DNA of 64,000 nt from an uncultured Prevotellaceae bacterium (GTDB taxonomy: Bacteria; Bacteroidota; Bacteroidia; Bacteroidales; Muribaculaceae). Under the pieces are notes generated by a model, which saw nothing but the letters and a program-made list of their open reading frames with translations, was not told where the DNA came from and did not search any database. Positions 33,347 to 41,432 of this stretch are shown piece by piece. Where the stretch lies: contig ONRP01000006.1 of the NCBI GenBank assembly GCA_900320245.1, positions 40,584 through 104,583 of the forward strand. The letters are read 5' to 3'. Position 1 is the stretch's first letter. Every line of letters starts with the position of its first letter. Made by a program: the position numbers and the translations under genes.

Positions 33347-34218
33347 AACGACCAGCATTCATCTTTGCCATTGCGGCGCTGTTGCTTTCGCTTTATTCCA
33401 AGCCGTGCCACGCGGGGCGGTATATCGCCGACTCGCTCAAGGTGGACGGCCACATGCGGCAGTTCGTGATGTATCTGCCCGACGGCCTGCAGGCTGATGC
33501 CCCGTTGGTTTTCATGCTGCACGGCTACAGTTCCTGCATCAAGCACGACAACATCATGATTGGCCCGGCCGACCGCCATGGCTTCGCCGTGTGCATCCCG
33601 CAAGCCTTGATAGACCCGCAAGGGGAAACCAGTTGGAACGTGGGCTATTCCTTCCAGCAAGGGTGGCTGGTCGATGACGTCAAGGCATTGTGCCGCATCG
33701 CCCGCCATGTCCAGAAGCGCTACCGCCTGAGCCGTGAGAACACCTTCCTGACCGGCATGTCCAACGGCGGCGAGATGTGTTACCTGATGGCCTACAGCAA
33801 GCAATCGACTTTCAAGGCCGTTGCCGCCATCTCAGGGCTGACAATGGCGTGGACCTATGAGCAAATGGAGGCCCCGCGCCCCCTGCCGCTGATGGAAATC
33901 CACGGCACCGAGGACCGCCTGTCGGAGTGGACCGGCGACATGGAAGACAAGACCGGCTGGGGCACCTATCTGCCCGTGCCTGTCGCCGTGGGTTACTGGG
34001 TCGCCAAGAACCGCTGCACGCATGAAGAGACCGAGCGCACCGAGAGCCTGAAGGGAGCCGAGGGGCATCCCATCGTCAAGCACCGCTACTCGAGTCCTAC
34101 CACAGGCTGTGATGTGTGGCTCTATGAGATCGTGGGCGGCGTCCACAGTTGGCACACCGAGGACATCGACACCGGCGAGGAAATCTGGCAATTCTTCTCG
34201 CATTACCTCAAGAAATAG
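33343..34218 (+). CDS. Secreted esterase of the PHB-depolymerase/feruloyl-esterase type
   Basis: 291 residues. A signal peptide (MKRPAFIFAIAALLLSLYSK) leads to an alpha/beta-hydrolase. 'PLVFMLHGYSS' is the oxyanion-side strand, 'FLTGMSNGGEMCYLMA' holds the nucleophile Ser in GxSxG, 'IHGTEDRLS' the Asp region and 'GGVHSWH' the catalytic His. The LpqC/Esterase_PHB family acts on esters such as feruloyl groups of plant polysaccharides or polyesters. It is coupled to uraA by a 4-base overlap. Confidence 0.85.
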   Translation: MKRPAFIFAIAALLLSLYSKPCHAGRYIADSLKVDGHMRQFVMYLPDGLQADAPLVFMLHGYSSCIKHDNIMIGPADRHGFAVCIPQALIDPQGETSWNVGYSFQQGWLVDDVKALCRIARHVQKRYRLSRENTFLTGMSNGGEMCYLMAYSKQSTFKAVAAISGLTMAWTYEQMEAPRPLPLMEIHGTEDRLSEWTGDMEDKTGWGTYLPVPVAVGYWVAKNRCTHEETERTESLKGAEGHPIVKHRYSSPTTGCDVWLYEIVGGVHSWHTEDIDTGEEIWQFFSHYLKK

Positions 34219-34241
34219 GTTGATATTCAGGAAAATTGATG

Positions 34242-34249
34242 TAAATTTG
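34242..34249 (+). promoter_or_regulatory. -7 box (TAAATTTG) of the GDPD gene
   Basis: 24 bases before the ATG at 34273. Confidence 0.45.
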
Positions 34250-34272
34250 CCCAAACTGATTCAAGTATAACG

Positions 34273-35268
34273 ATGATGAGACGACTTTTTACCGTACTGT
34301 TCCTGTCGGCCCTTGCGGTGGCCGACGCATGGGCCTGGAAGCCGCTGTTTGTGGGCCATCGCGGCTGCAACATCGGTGTGGAAAACACCGCCGAGGCCTA
34401 CCGTAACGGCGTTGACATCTATGGCTATGATGGGCTGGAGTGTGACGTGCGAGTGACCAAGGACGGCTTCTATGTCATCAGCCACGACGAGACCACCAAC
34501 CGCCTGGGCGGCAACCTCACCGTTGCCGATGCCACGCTGGCCGAACTGCGGGCCGAGCAGTATACCCAGACACGTGGCGGGGTGACCTACACGGGCCACA
34601 TCTGCACCGTGGCCGAGTATCTGGCCATCTGTGTCGAGAAGGGCGTTTTTCCCGTCATCGAACTCAAGTGGACCACGGGCATCAACAACAACGACATGAG
34701 CAACTTTGACGGCCTCGCCCACCTGGTCATCGACCAGGGGCTGACCGACAAAGTCATCTTCCTCACCTCGATGAAAAAGTCGCAGGAATACATCGCCACC
34801 CACTACCCCCAATTCACGCGCCAATGGCTGTGCAATGCCAACTGGGAGGGCAACGAGGAGTGGTGCCACGAGTACGGACTCAACCCCAGCATTTCGACCG
34901 GCAATTTTGATGCTGCTACGGTGAAGATCTTCCACGACATGGGCCTGAACGTGGCCATGTGGACCGTTGACACCAAAGCCAACTACCTGAAATACGGCAA
35001 TATGGGTGTCTATATGATGACCTGTAACTCACTCAAGCCGAGTGAAATGCCCGAACTCGACGACATCAACTGGGGCGAGGACGGACTGGACGAGTCGTCG
35101 TGTGATGCCGTCTGTGTCAATGCCACCGACTGGTATACGGTTGGCGGTATGAGGGTGGGCCCCAACGGTTCTCATGATGGCATCTACATCAGTGTCAAGC
35201 ACCTGAGCGACGGCTCCATCCAGGCCGATAAGGTGATAAAACCGGCCGACAGCAATCAAAGGTTCTGA
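34273..35268 (+). CDS. Secreted glycerophosphodiester phosphodiesterase
   Basis: 331 residues. A signal peptide (MMRRLFTVLFLSALAVADAWA region) is followed by a GDPD TIM barrel (about 25-260). 'FVGHRGCNIGVENTAEAY' carries the catalytic His-Arg, 'GLECDVRVTKDG' the metal-binding Glu-x-Asp, and 'VISHDETTNR' the second His. The enzyme splits glycerophosphodiesters to glycerol-3-phosphate and an alcohol in the periplasm. The last 70 residues extend past the barrel and are unassigned. Three bases-scale downstream sequence is a MITE-like insertion. Confidence 0.9.
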   Translation: MMRRLFTVLFLSALAVADAWAWKPLFVGHRGCNIGVENTAEAYRNGVDIYGYDGLECDVRVTKDGFYVISHDETTNRLGGNLTVADATLAELRAEQYTQTRGGVTYTGHICTVAEYLAICVEKGVFPVIELKWTTGINNNDMSNFDGLAHLVIDQGLTDKVIFLTSMKKSQEYIATHYPQFTRQWLCNANWEGNEEWCHEYGLNPSISTGNFDAATVKIFHDMGLNVAMWTVDTKANYLKYGNMGVYMMTCNSLKPSEMPELDDINWGEDGLDESSCDAVCVNATDWYTVGGMRVGPNGSHDGIYISVKHLSDGSIQADKVIKPADSNQRF

Positions 35269-35283
35269 TTGTCGGGTTACAAT

Positions 35284-35444
35284 GTAACTATTCAGCCAAA
35301 ACACCCGCTACCAAATTTCACGCTAAGTCGCAATTTGCGACTTGGTATCATAACCGTGCTATCGCACGCACGCACGCAGGGCGGTTAGAGTTCCAGCCTT
35401 TGATTTATGACACACCCTCGTGAGGAAAATCGCTGAATAGTTAC
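35284..35444. mobile_element. 161-base MITE-like element with target duplication
   Basis: Terminal inverted repeats GTAACTATTCAGC (35284-35296) and GCTGAATAGTTAC (35432-35444) are perfect over 13 bases. The 8-base GTTACAAT is directly repeated on both sides (35276-35283 and 35445-35452). Inside is another palindrome, AAGTCGCAATTTGCGACTT, near 35325. There is no coding capacity. The right target repeat contains the stop codon of the next gene. One end recurs at 53357-53397. Confidence 0.75.
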
Positions 35445-35445
35445 G

Positions 35446-36117
35446 TTACAATTCCCGGGCGCCGAGTTTCTCGAGCGCTTTTTTTGGCAGGCGCGACCAT
35501 TTCTCGGTGGCTGGCGCTTTGTCGTCAAAGGCGTTGGAGGTCGTCACCTGGCGTTTCCACGTCAGGTAGTTCTCGCTGACGATGTTGATCTCACCGGTGT
35601 TGCGCATCATCTCCTCCGTGTCCTTGCCGATGAGGTAGAAGTCGCCCTTCTGGTAGCGGTAGATGTAGGTGTCGGTCGAGGTGCCGTAACTGCCCGCGCT
35701 GCACCACATGCCGACGGCAATGCGCAGCGTGCCGCGCTCGGTGACCGTTAATGCGATATCATGGCTGCAATACTCGTTATCATCAGCCGGAATCACATTG
35801 TCATACTGGCGCCACTGGCTGAAAAGACCCTGCGCGTTGCCGAAATAGATGGCGAGGATGGGCTGGTTGAAGTTGTAGACGTAGCCGTCGTCGCGCCGTT
35901 TCAGGTTCTCCTCGTAGTCGGGCGTTGCTATCACGACGAGGTCGGCGATACCGTCCTTGTTCAAGTCACCCTGTGACTCCTGATGCAGCCAGCCGGCGGG
36001 AACAATGTCCTCGACCGACGTGCCCTGCCGCTTCAACTCCACAGCCTGGGCGCCTTGACAGGTTACCACCATCAGCACAAAGGCTGCAATGCTCTGCACA
36101 ATCCTGAATCGTTTCAT
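35446..36117 (-). CDS. Secreted protein with one FG-GAP/VCBS-like calcium loop
   Basis: 223 residues. Signal peptide MKRFRIVQSIAAFVLMVVTC, cleaved near AQA. 'QGDLNKDGIADLVVIATPD' (about 48-66) is an FG-GAP/VCBS-type calcium loop; 'AIYFGNAQGLFSQWRQY' and 'GTLRIAVGMWCSAGSYGTST' follow as blade-like strands. A single integrin-like blade suggests a small beta-propeller fragment or ligand-binding domain. The stop lies in the target duplication of the MITE-like element. Function unknown. Confidence 0.78.
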   Translation of the reverse strand: MKRFRIVQSIAAFVLMVVTCQGAQAVELKRQGTSVEDIVPAGWLHQESQGDLNKDGIADLVVIATPDYEENLKRRDDGYVYNFNQPILAIYFGNAQGLFSQWRQYDNVIPADDNEYCSHDIALTVTERGTLRIAVGMWCSAGSYGTSTDTYIYRYQKGDFYLIGKDTEEMMRNTGEINIVSENYLTWKRQVTTSNAFDDKAPATEKWSRLPKKALEKLGAREL

Positions 36118-36120
36118 AGT

Positions 36121-36186
36121 CTCAACCTCCTAACTCCTAACTTCTAACTCCTAACCCCTAACTCTAAATTACTAACTCCTAACTAT
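36121..36186. repeat. TAACTCC-type short repeats
   Basis: Repeats of the heptamer CTAACTC/CTAACTT between two minus-strand genes. The same simple motif lies at 41398-41432 and 56930-57012, and inverted (GGTTAGA) at 57989-58025. Confidence 0.7.
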
Positions 36187-36187
36187 A

Positions 36188-36898
36188 TTACTGCCGCTTG
36201 AAGTACATGCCGTCCCACACGAGGCGTATCCCCGTCTTTTTCAAGGAGCCTCTGTAAATATCCACGGTGATGTCCTTGCCCTGTTGCGGCAGATGGTACA
36301 CGACAACAGTCTCATCATATCGCGTCATCTCATCACCCTTCTCAAAACTGGACTTAAAGTCCTCCGCATCAATGTAAACGCCGAGTAGTTCATCATTGGC
36401 GGAATATATCTTGCGAGTGGCGTTGTCGTAGATGTAAAACAAGGTACCGCTGTATTGGCCGAGGTAATACTTACCGTCCATCATCGACACATCGTTCTCG
36501 GCTATGATTTTGTGCTTGCCGTCAGAGCAGTTCCAATAACACATCTCGTGATAGAAATAATCGTCCACGTCGTCATAATCATCACACAGGCTGGAATCAA
36601 ACGTGTATCGTATATACCCGTTTTTCTCGTCTACCGTAAATTGACTACATGGCTCTTGGGGCTCACCCTGCAAATAATGGTTCCAGCACATGGAGAGGTG
36701 CCACAAGACCTCACTCGTCTCGTCTTGCGCGAGAAATGCCTCAAGAAAGTTAGTGATTTTGGGGGCTTTGCCTTTATAGGTCACCACGGGTTCCAACTCG
36801 TAGATGAACATATCCTTGGGATAACTCTTCTGGCCGTAGGCGCTGATGCTGCTGAGCGACAGCAGCGCCGTGAAGATGATAGCAATTACCTTTTTCAT
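36188..36898 (-). CDS. Secreted protein of unknown function
   Basis: 236 residues. Signal peptide MKKVIAIIFTALLSLSSISA, cleaved before YGQ. Six-odd beta strands and an acidic middle ('DSSLCDDYDDVDDYFYHE') are seen; four Cys could form disulfides. I know no family for it. It precedes the FG-GAP-like gene on the same strand, separated by the heptamer repeats, so the pair may be an operon. Confidence 0.72.
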   Translation of the reverse strand: MKKVIAIIFTALLSLSSISAYGQKSYPKDMFIYELEPVVTYKGKAPKITNFLEAFLAQDETSEVLWHLSMCWNHYLQGEPQEPCSQFTVDEKNGYIRYTFDSSLCDDYDDVDDYFYHEMCYWNCSDGKHKIIAENDVSMMDGKYYLGQYSGTLFYIYDNATRKIYSANDELLGVYIDAEDFKSSFEKGDEMTRYDETVVVYHLPQQGKDITVDIYRGSLKKTGIRLVWDGMYFKRQ

Positions 36899-37077
36899 AA
36901 TCTTACGTTATTTGCTGATGACCAACGGTGGTATCGCTACAAAGATACATCATTTTTCGATAAAATCACAAATATCATGCCGAAAAATCCACCTGACCGC
37001 CCATGGGTCACATAACAGCGCAGATTGTCCCAAATAAATGCTGCAATGGAAGGGAATCTCTACCTTTGGCACCTTGC

Positions 37078-37158
37078 CCAAGATAGGCTTCGCTTCGGGA
37101 TAAAAAACAAAAAACTGCGTTTTTCGTTTTGTTCTCCCCTCGGCTTGCACTACCTTTG
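37078..37158 (+). promoter_or_regulatory. Dispersed promoter repeat: TTTG-19-TACCTTTG
   Basis: TTTG (37128-37131) and TACCTTTG (37151-37158) are 19 bases apart. The whole stretch, from AAGATAGGC through GGGATAAAAAACAAAAA to GGCTTGCACTACCTTTG, is the inverse of the tandem units at 53037-53206. The downstream ATG comes five bases after the -7 box. Confidence 0.75.
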
Positions 37159-37163
37159 CACAC

Positions 37164-38201
37164 ATGACCAATCCGATTGCCATCAGACTGCTCAACCAGC
37201 AACTCATCAGCCCGCTGTATAGCGATCCTGCCGCGGTGGTCAGCCACATGGGGGCCGTCCAGGCGCAGGAGTACCGCATGATGCGGTGGGCCGTGGCGAT
37301 GCGCACCCGCAGGCCGTCGGCACGGGCGTTCAAACGCGCGTTCGACAGCGGGCAGGTCATCCGCCTGCACCTGATGCGCGGCACCTGGCAACTGGTGAGC
37401 GCCGAGGACTACTGGCCGATGATTGACCTGTGCGCCCCCAAAGCCATGGCGGTGACACGCGGCTGGATGCACAGCAACCACATTTCCATCCCCGACGAGG
37501 AGGTGGCGAGAATCCGCGACATCCTCGCCCAGACCGCCGCCGACCGGGGCAGCGCCACCAGGGAAGAGTTTGTCGAGGCACTGGCCCGGAAGGACATCAG
37601 CATGGACAGCCACCGCTTATCCTACCACATCCGCATGGCCGAGATGTCAGGCACCTTGTGCAGCGGCGAGTTGCTGCCCATGAAGGCGACCTACGCGTTG
37701 GCGGCAGCCAAAGTGCCCCGGGTGGCACCGATTGACCGCGACGAGGCCCTGATGCGGCTCACCCGCAAATACTTCGACAGCCGGCAGCCCGCCACACTCG
37801 AGGACTTCGTGTGGTGGTCGGGGCTGAACATCGGCGACTGCAGGCGGGGCATCGAACTCATGGGCAGCACGATTCATGAGGAGAGGTGGCGCGGGCGCAC
37901 TTTCTACTTGACCGACGCCTGCCGCACGCGCGGTTTCCGCAAGGGCCGTTACCTGCTGATTCCGCCCTATGACGAGTACCTCATCGGCTACAAGAGCCGT
38001 GATGTCGTCCTGTCGCCCGATTACCGCCACCGTGCCCACAACAACAGCGGCATCTTCCAGCCCGTCGTCGCCCTCGACGGCATCATCTGCGGCAACTGGG
38101 CACCCTTCAAGAACAGCAGCCAGGCCGATTTCTTCATCGGGGACCACGACGGCAGCATCCACGCCGAGTGGGCAAGATACCAGCAGTTCCAAGACCAATA
38201 A
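37164..38201 (+). CDS. AlkZ/YcaQ-like winged-helix DNA glycosylase
   Basis: 345 residues. The N-terminal 'AVVSHMGAVQAQEYRMMRWA' holds the QxQ motif of AlkZ-type (HTH_42) glycosylases, and 'VIRLHLMRGTWQLVSAEDY' follows. 'RYLLIPPYDEYLIGYKSRD' is the conserved third-domain motif. These enzymes unhook interstrand crosslinks or alkylated bases. An AlkD-like gene lies 5 kb away, but with its own promoter. The ATG at 37164 is nearly leaderless. Confidence 0.88.
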   Translation: MTNPIAIRLLNQQLISPLYSDPAAVVSHMGAVQAQEYRMMRWAVAMRTRRPSARAFKRAFDSGQVIRLHLMRGTWQLVSAEDYWPMIDLCAPKAMAVTRGWMHSNHISIPDEEVARIRDILAQTAADRGSATREEFVEALARKDISMDSHRLSYHIRMAEMSGTLCSGELLPMKATYALAAAKVPRVAPIDRDEALMRLTRKYFDSRQPATLEDFVWWSGLNIGDCRRGIELMGSTIHEERWRGRTFYLTDACRTRGFRKGRYLLIPPYDEYLIGYKSRDVVLSPDYRHRAHNNSGIFQPVVALDGIICGNWAPFKNSSQADFFIGDHDGSIHAEWARYQQFQDQ

Positions 38202-38313
38202 GTGATGACAGGGAATGATATTTAAAATTAATTTGTTCAATTTCCCGTGCACAGCACGGTCAATGGTAGCGACAATGTGCCACAGGAGCAACTGATAATT
38301 TTCTAAACGAGAA

Positions 38314-39063
38314 ATGAACATCCGACAAGAACAACCCAGTGATTACCGTGAGGTGGAGAACCTCACACGCGAAGCGTTCTGGAACGTCTATCGCCCGGGA
38401 TGCACCGAGCATTTTGTGCTCAACCGCTTCAGGGAGAATCCCGATTTCATCCCCGAACTGGACCTGGTGATGGAGCACGACGGCCACATCATCGGCCACG
38501 TGATGTTCTCCAGGGCAGAACTCGTCCTCGACGACGGCACCAAGTGTCCCTCGTGGACCTTTGGGCCCATCAGCATCCATCCCGACTACAAGCGGCAGGG
38601 CTATGGCCTGCAACTGCTGAACCATGCGCTGGCTAAGGCGCGCGGGATGGGTGTCGGCTTCCTGTGCATGGAGGGTAACATCGCCTTCTACAGCCAGGCA
38701 GGCTTTGGCCTGGCCAGTAAACTTGGTATTCATTACCATGCCGAGCCGCGTGATGCCGAGGTGCCTTACTTCCTCGCCCAGGAACTCATCCCGGGCTGGC
38801 TGAAGGCGCGCGGCATCGTTGAGGCGACCTATTGCCCGCCCAAGGGCTACTTTGTTGCCGATGCCGACCCCGAGACGTTTGAGGCCTATGAAGCGACCTT
38901 CCCTGCCAAGGAAAAAGCCTTCCTGCCGGGACAGTTGCCCCAGTTCTGCCAGAGTTGCGGCATGCCGCTGGCCAGGGCCGAGGACTTCGGCACCAATGCC
39001 GATGGCAGCACCAACTTTGACTACTGCCGGCACTGCTACCAGGACGGCAAGTATAATATGTAA
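38314..39063 (+). CDS. GNAT acetyltransferase fused to a zinc ribbon
   Basis: 249 residues. Residues 1-150 are a GNAT domain; 'FGPISIHPDYKRQGYGLQLL' includes the acetyl-CoA loop (RQGYG). Residues 150-210 complete a second, unassigned part. The C-terminus is a zinc ribbon: 'CQSCGMPLARAEDFG' and 'YCRHCYQDG', a C-x2-C ... C-x2-C arrangement found in a separate Bacteroidota family. It is followed 16 bases later by the DUF4298-type gene, then a nitroreductase, forming a likely operon. Substrate unknown. Confidence 0.87.
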   Translation: MNIRQEQPSDYREVENLTREAFWNVYRPGCTEHFVLNRFRENPDFIPELDLVMEHDGHIIGHVMFSRAELVLDDGTKCPSWTFGPISIHPDYKRQGYGLQLLNHALAKARGMGVGFLCMEGNIAFYSQAGFGLASKLGIHYHAEPRDAEVPYFLAQELIPGWLKARGIVEATYCPPKGYFVADADPETFEAYEATFPAKEKAFLPGQLPQFCQSCGMPLARAEDFGTNADGSTNFDYCRHCYQDGKYNM

Positions 39064-39079
39064 TCAAAATAACAGCAAG

Positions 39080-39391
39080 ATGAACAAAGACAACAAACAA
39101 CAGATTGCACGCATCCGCACGATGGAGCAGCGGATGAACCGTGCTGCGGCAGCAGTGAAGCGCCTCTCGGTGGCCCTTGACAAGTGGGAGTCGGCACAGG
39201 AGGACATCACCGCACTCGGTGAATACTATGGCAGTGACTTGTGGCGACAGGACTTTGCCGACGATGAGGCAGGGCTCTTGCCTGCCGACCTGAAGCGGGG
39301 AGTCCTCAGCGAGGACGGCCTGTGGAACCTGCTCGTCGATGTCCGCGAAATCGACATCCTCCTGAAAGTCACAGCCAAAAAGAAAAAATGA
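39080..39391 (+). CDS. DUF4298-type small protein
   Basis: 103 residues from ATG 39080. Helical, with 'RIRTMEQRMNRAAAAVKRLS' and 'LGEYYGSDLWRQDFADDEAG' followed by 'LLPADLKRGVLSEDGLWNLL'. This is the pattern of DUF4298, a short family of unknown role. It is tightly coupled: its TGA overlaps the ATG of the nitroreductase (ATGATGA). A longer frame upstream runs inside the acetyltransferase gene and is not used. Confidence 0.85.
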   Translation: MNKDNKQQIARIRTMEQRMNRAAAAVKRLSVALDKWESAQEDITALGEYYGSDLWRQDFADDEAGLLPADLKRGVLSEDGLWNLLVDVREIDILLKVTAKKKK

Positions 39392-40080
39392 TGACACTGT
39401 TAGAAGCGATTCAAGCCCGCCACAGCGTGAGGTACTACACGGAGCAACCGCTCACCGACGCTGATGCCCAAGCCCTGCAGGAAAAGATTGATCAGGTCAA
39501 CCGCGAGGGACGGCTGCACATCCAGTTGATACGCAACGAGCGGAAGGCATTCCTGGGGCCGTTCGCGCGCTACGGCAAGTTCCGCAACGTGACGGACTAT
39601 CTCGTCATGATTGGCGAGAAGGCCGATGACCTGGACGAACGCATCGGCTACTACGGCGAGCAACTGGTGCTGCTGGCCCAGACGCTCGGGATGAACACCT
39701 GCTGGGTGGGACTGAGTTATACCAAGATTCCGGGCACCTATGTCCTCAACGAGGGCGAGGTCATCAAGGCCTACATCTCCATCGGCTACGGCGAGAGCCA
39801 AGGCGTGGCGCACAAGATCAAGCGCATCGACCAGGTGAGCAACGTCAATGACGACTCACCCGAGTGGTTCCGCCGCGGCGTAGAGGCCGCCCTGCTCGCC
39901 CCCACCGCCATCAACCAGCAGAAATTCTCCTTTGAGTTGCTGCCCGCCGAGGTTGGCCAACTGCCCCGCGTCCTCGCCAAGCGCCACTTCTCCCTCGTCG
40001 GCTACACCCAGATGGACCTGGGCATCGCCAAATACCACTTCGAACTCGCCGCCGGCAAAGACAACTTCCAGTGGGCGTAG
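39388..40080 (+). CDS. Putative nitroreductase (TM1586 type)
   Basis: 230 residues from ATG 39388; the next codon is also ATG. An FMN-dependent nitroreductase-like fold, with 'AIQARHSVRYYTEQPLTDAD' at the N-terminus, 'YGEQLVLLAQTLGMNTCWVG' in the middle and 'AALLAPTAINQQKFSFEL' for the second half. The family is thought to reduce nitro or quinone compounds with NAD(P)H. It is the last gene of the GNAT-DUF4298 operon. Confidence 0.87.
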   Translation: MMTLLEAIQARHSVRYYTEQPLTDADAQALQEKIDQVNREGRLHIQLIRNERKAFLGPFARYGKFRNVTDYLVMIGEKADDLDERIGYYGEQLVLLAQTLGMNTCWVGLSYTKIPGTYVLNEGEVIKAYISIGYGESQGVAHKIKRIDQVSNVNDDSPEWFRRGVEAALLAPTAINQQKFSFELLPAEVGQLPRVLAKRHFSLVGYTQMDLGIAKYHFELAAGKDNFQWA

Positions 40081-40144
40081 ATGCTCGCTCCGCTCGCAAG
40101 TCAAACTCGCTACGCTCGTAGGTTAAAGGTTAAAGGTTAAAGAG

Positions 40145-40245
40145 GCATCCGCACGCTTAGTTTTAAAGACAACTCAAACTACTTGGACAACTTTGATAAT
40201 CAAAAAGTTGTAACAGTTGTTTGAGTTGTTTTTTGGTTTTGTGGC
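40145..40245. repeat. GGCATCCGC / ACAACT inverted repeat
   Basis: GGCATCCGC then TTTTAAAGACAACTCAAAC, pairing with GTTTGAGTTGT further on; CAACTTT also pairs with AAAAGTTG inside. It ends in T-rich sequence and may terminate both converging genes. Close relative at 53241-53340. Confidence 0.65.
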
Positions 40246-40267
40246 GGGAGTGGAGTTGTTTTTGGGG

Positions 40268-41359
40268 TTAGAGCAGGGTGTGGATGAAGGTGGATATGGC
40301 ATCGTTGTGTTGGCGGACGGTGCGGTAGAGGGTTAGTTGGTTGCGGGTGCGGTCGAGGTTGTGGGTAGGGTATTTGATTTTGTAGTAGGTGTCGCCGTTC
40401 AGGTAGTCGGTGAGGAAGCGCACACACTGCATGAAGGGGAACAGGGCGACGGCATAGGGCAGCAGTTCCACCTCGATGGGCTTGAGGAAGTCGCGGGCCG
40501 ACTCGAGATAACCCGTGGTGAAGGCCTTGAAAATCTCTTCGTTGAAACCCACACGGGACAGATCGGGGTCGTCCTCGGCAGTGAAATTGGCGGCGGTGCG
40601 CAGGAAGTCGCCATAGTCCGAGAAAATGAACGACGGCATCACGGTGTCGAGGTCGATGACACACAGCACCTGGCCATCACGGTCGAACAGCATGTTGTTA
40701 ACTTTGGTGTCGCAGTGGCAGATGCGTTTGGGCAGGCGACCCTCGCGGTAGAGGCGCTCGGCCTGGCACATCTCGTCGGCATCGCGTTCCAATTCGTCAA
40801 CGATGTCACGTACCTCGGCTAGGCGGCCGGCGGCATCGTTCTGCACGGCCTCGCGCAACTGTCGTATGCGCAGTTCCATGTTGTGGAAGTCGGGAATCGT
40901 CTCGCCCAACTGCTCGGGCACATCGACCAGCATCTTCTCAAAGTTGCCGAAGGCCTTGCCGCAGTCATAGGCATGCTCGGGTGTGACCACCTCGTGGGTG
41001 ACGGAGTCGGGGATGAAGACCATCACGCGCCAGTAGCGGCCGGCCTCGTCACGGTAGTAGGTCTTGCCGCTGCGGGCCTTGACGAACTGCAGCACGCGGC
41101 GGCCGATGTCGGGCGTGCCGGCGGCCTCGAGTTTGCGGCGGATGTGGGCGGTGACCACCTCGATGTTGTGCTGCAGCAGGTCCACGTCCTGAAAGATAGC
41201 GTTGTTGATGCGCTGCAAGACATAGTCGGGGGCGCCGTTCGGCTCGGTGACGACACGGTAGGTGTCGTTGATGAGGCCGTTGCCCAGAGGCTTGACCTCC
41301 CTGACCGTGCCCGATATCTCAAATTGCGCCAGGATGCCGGCGGTGTCAATGTCACTCAT
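40268..41359 (-). CDS. Phosphotransferase, NahK-like N-acetylhexosamine kinase
   Basis: 363 residues of the APH/choline-kinase fold. 'ICHCDTKVNNMLFDRDGQVL' is the catalytic loop (HxD...N), followed by 'VIDLDTVMPSFIFSDYGDFL' with the metal-binding Asp. The N-terminal 'GNGLINDTYRV' is the nucleotide loop. This subtype includes NahK, which phosphorylates GalNAc and GlcNAc at C1. The neighbour upstream is a GH109-type enzyme that frees GalNAc, which supports this substrate. They are 73 bases apart on the same strand. Confidence 0.82.
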   Translation of the reverse strand: MSDIDTAGILAQFEISGTVREVKPLGNGLINDTYRVVTEPNGAPDYVLQRINNAIFQDVDLLQHNIEVVTAHIRRKLEAAGTPDIGRRVLQFVKARSGKTYYRDEAGRYWRVMVFIPDSVTHEVVTPEHAYDCGKAFGNFEKMLVDVPEQLGETIPDFHNMELRIRQLREAVQNDAAGRLAEVRDIVDELERDADEMCQAERLYREGRLPKRICHCDTKVNNMLFDRDGQVLCVIDLDTVMPSFIFSDYGDFLRTAANFTAEDDPDLSRVGFNEEIFKAFTTGYLESARDFLKPIEVELLPYAVALFPFMQCVRFLTDYLNGDTYYKIKYPTHNLDRTRNQLTLYRTVRQHNDAISTFIHTLL

Positions 41360-41397
41360 AGTTTTTTAGTTTCTTGTTTCTAGATGCTCTAGAAATT

Positions 41398-41432
41398 CCA
41401 ACTCCTAACTCCTAACTTCTAACTCCTAATTA
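41398..41432. repeat. TAACTCC heptamer repeats between the GalNAc pair
   Basis: Four near-identical units of CTAACTCC/CTAACTTC in the gap between two minus-strand genes. Confidence 0.65.
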
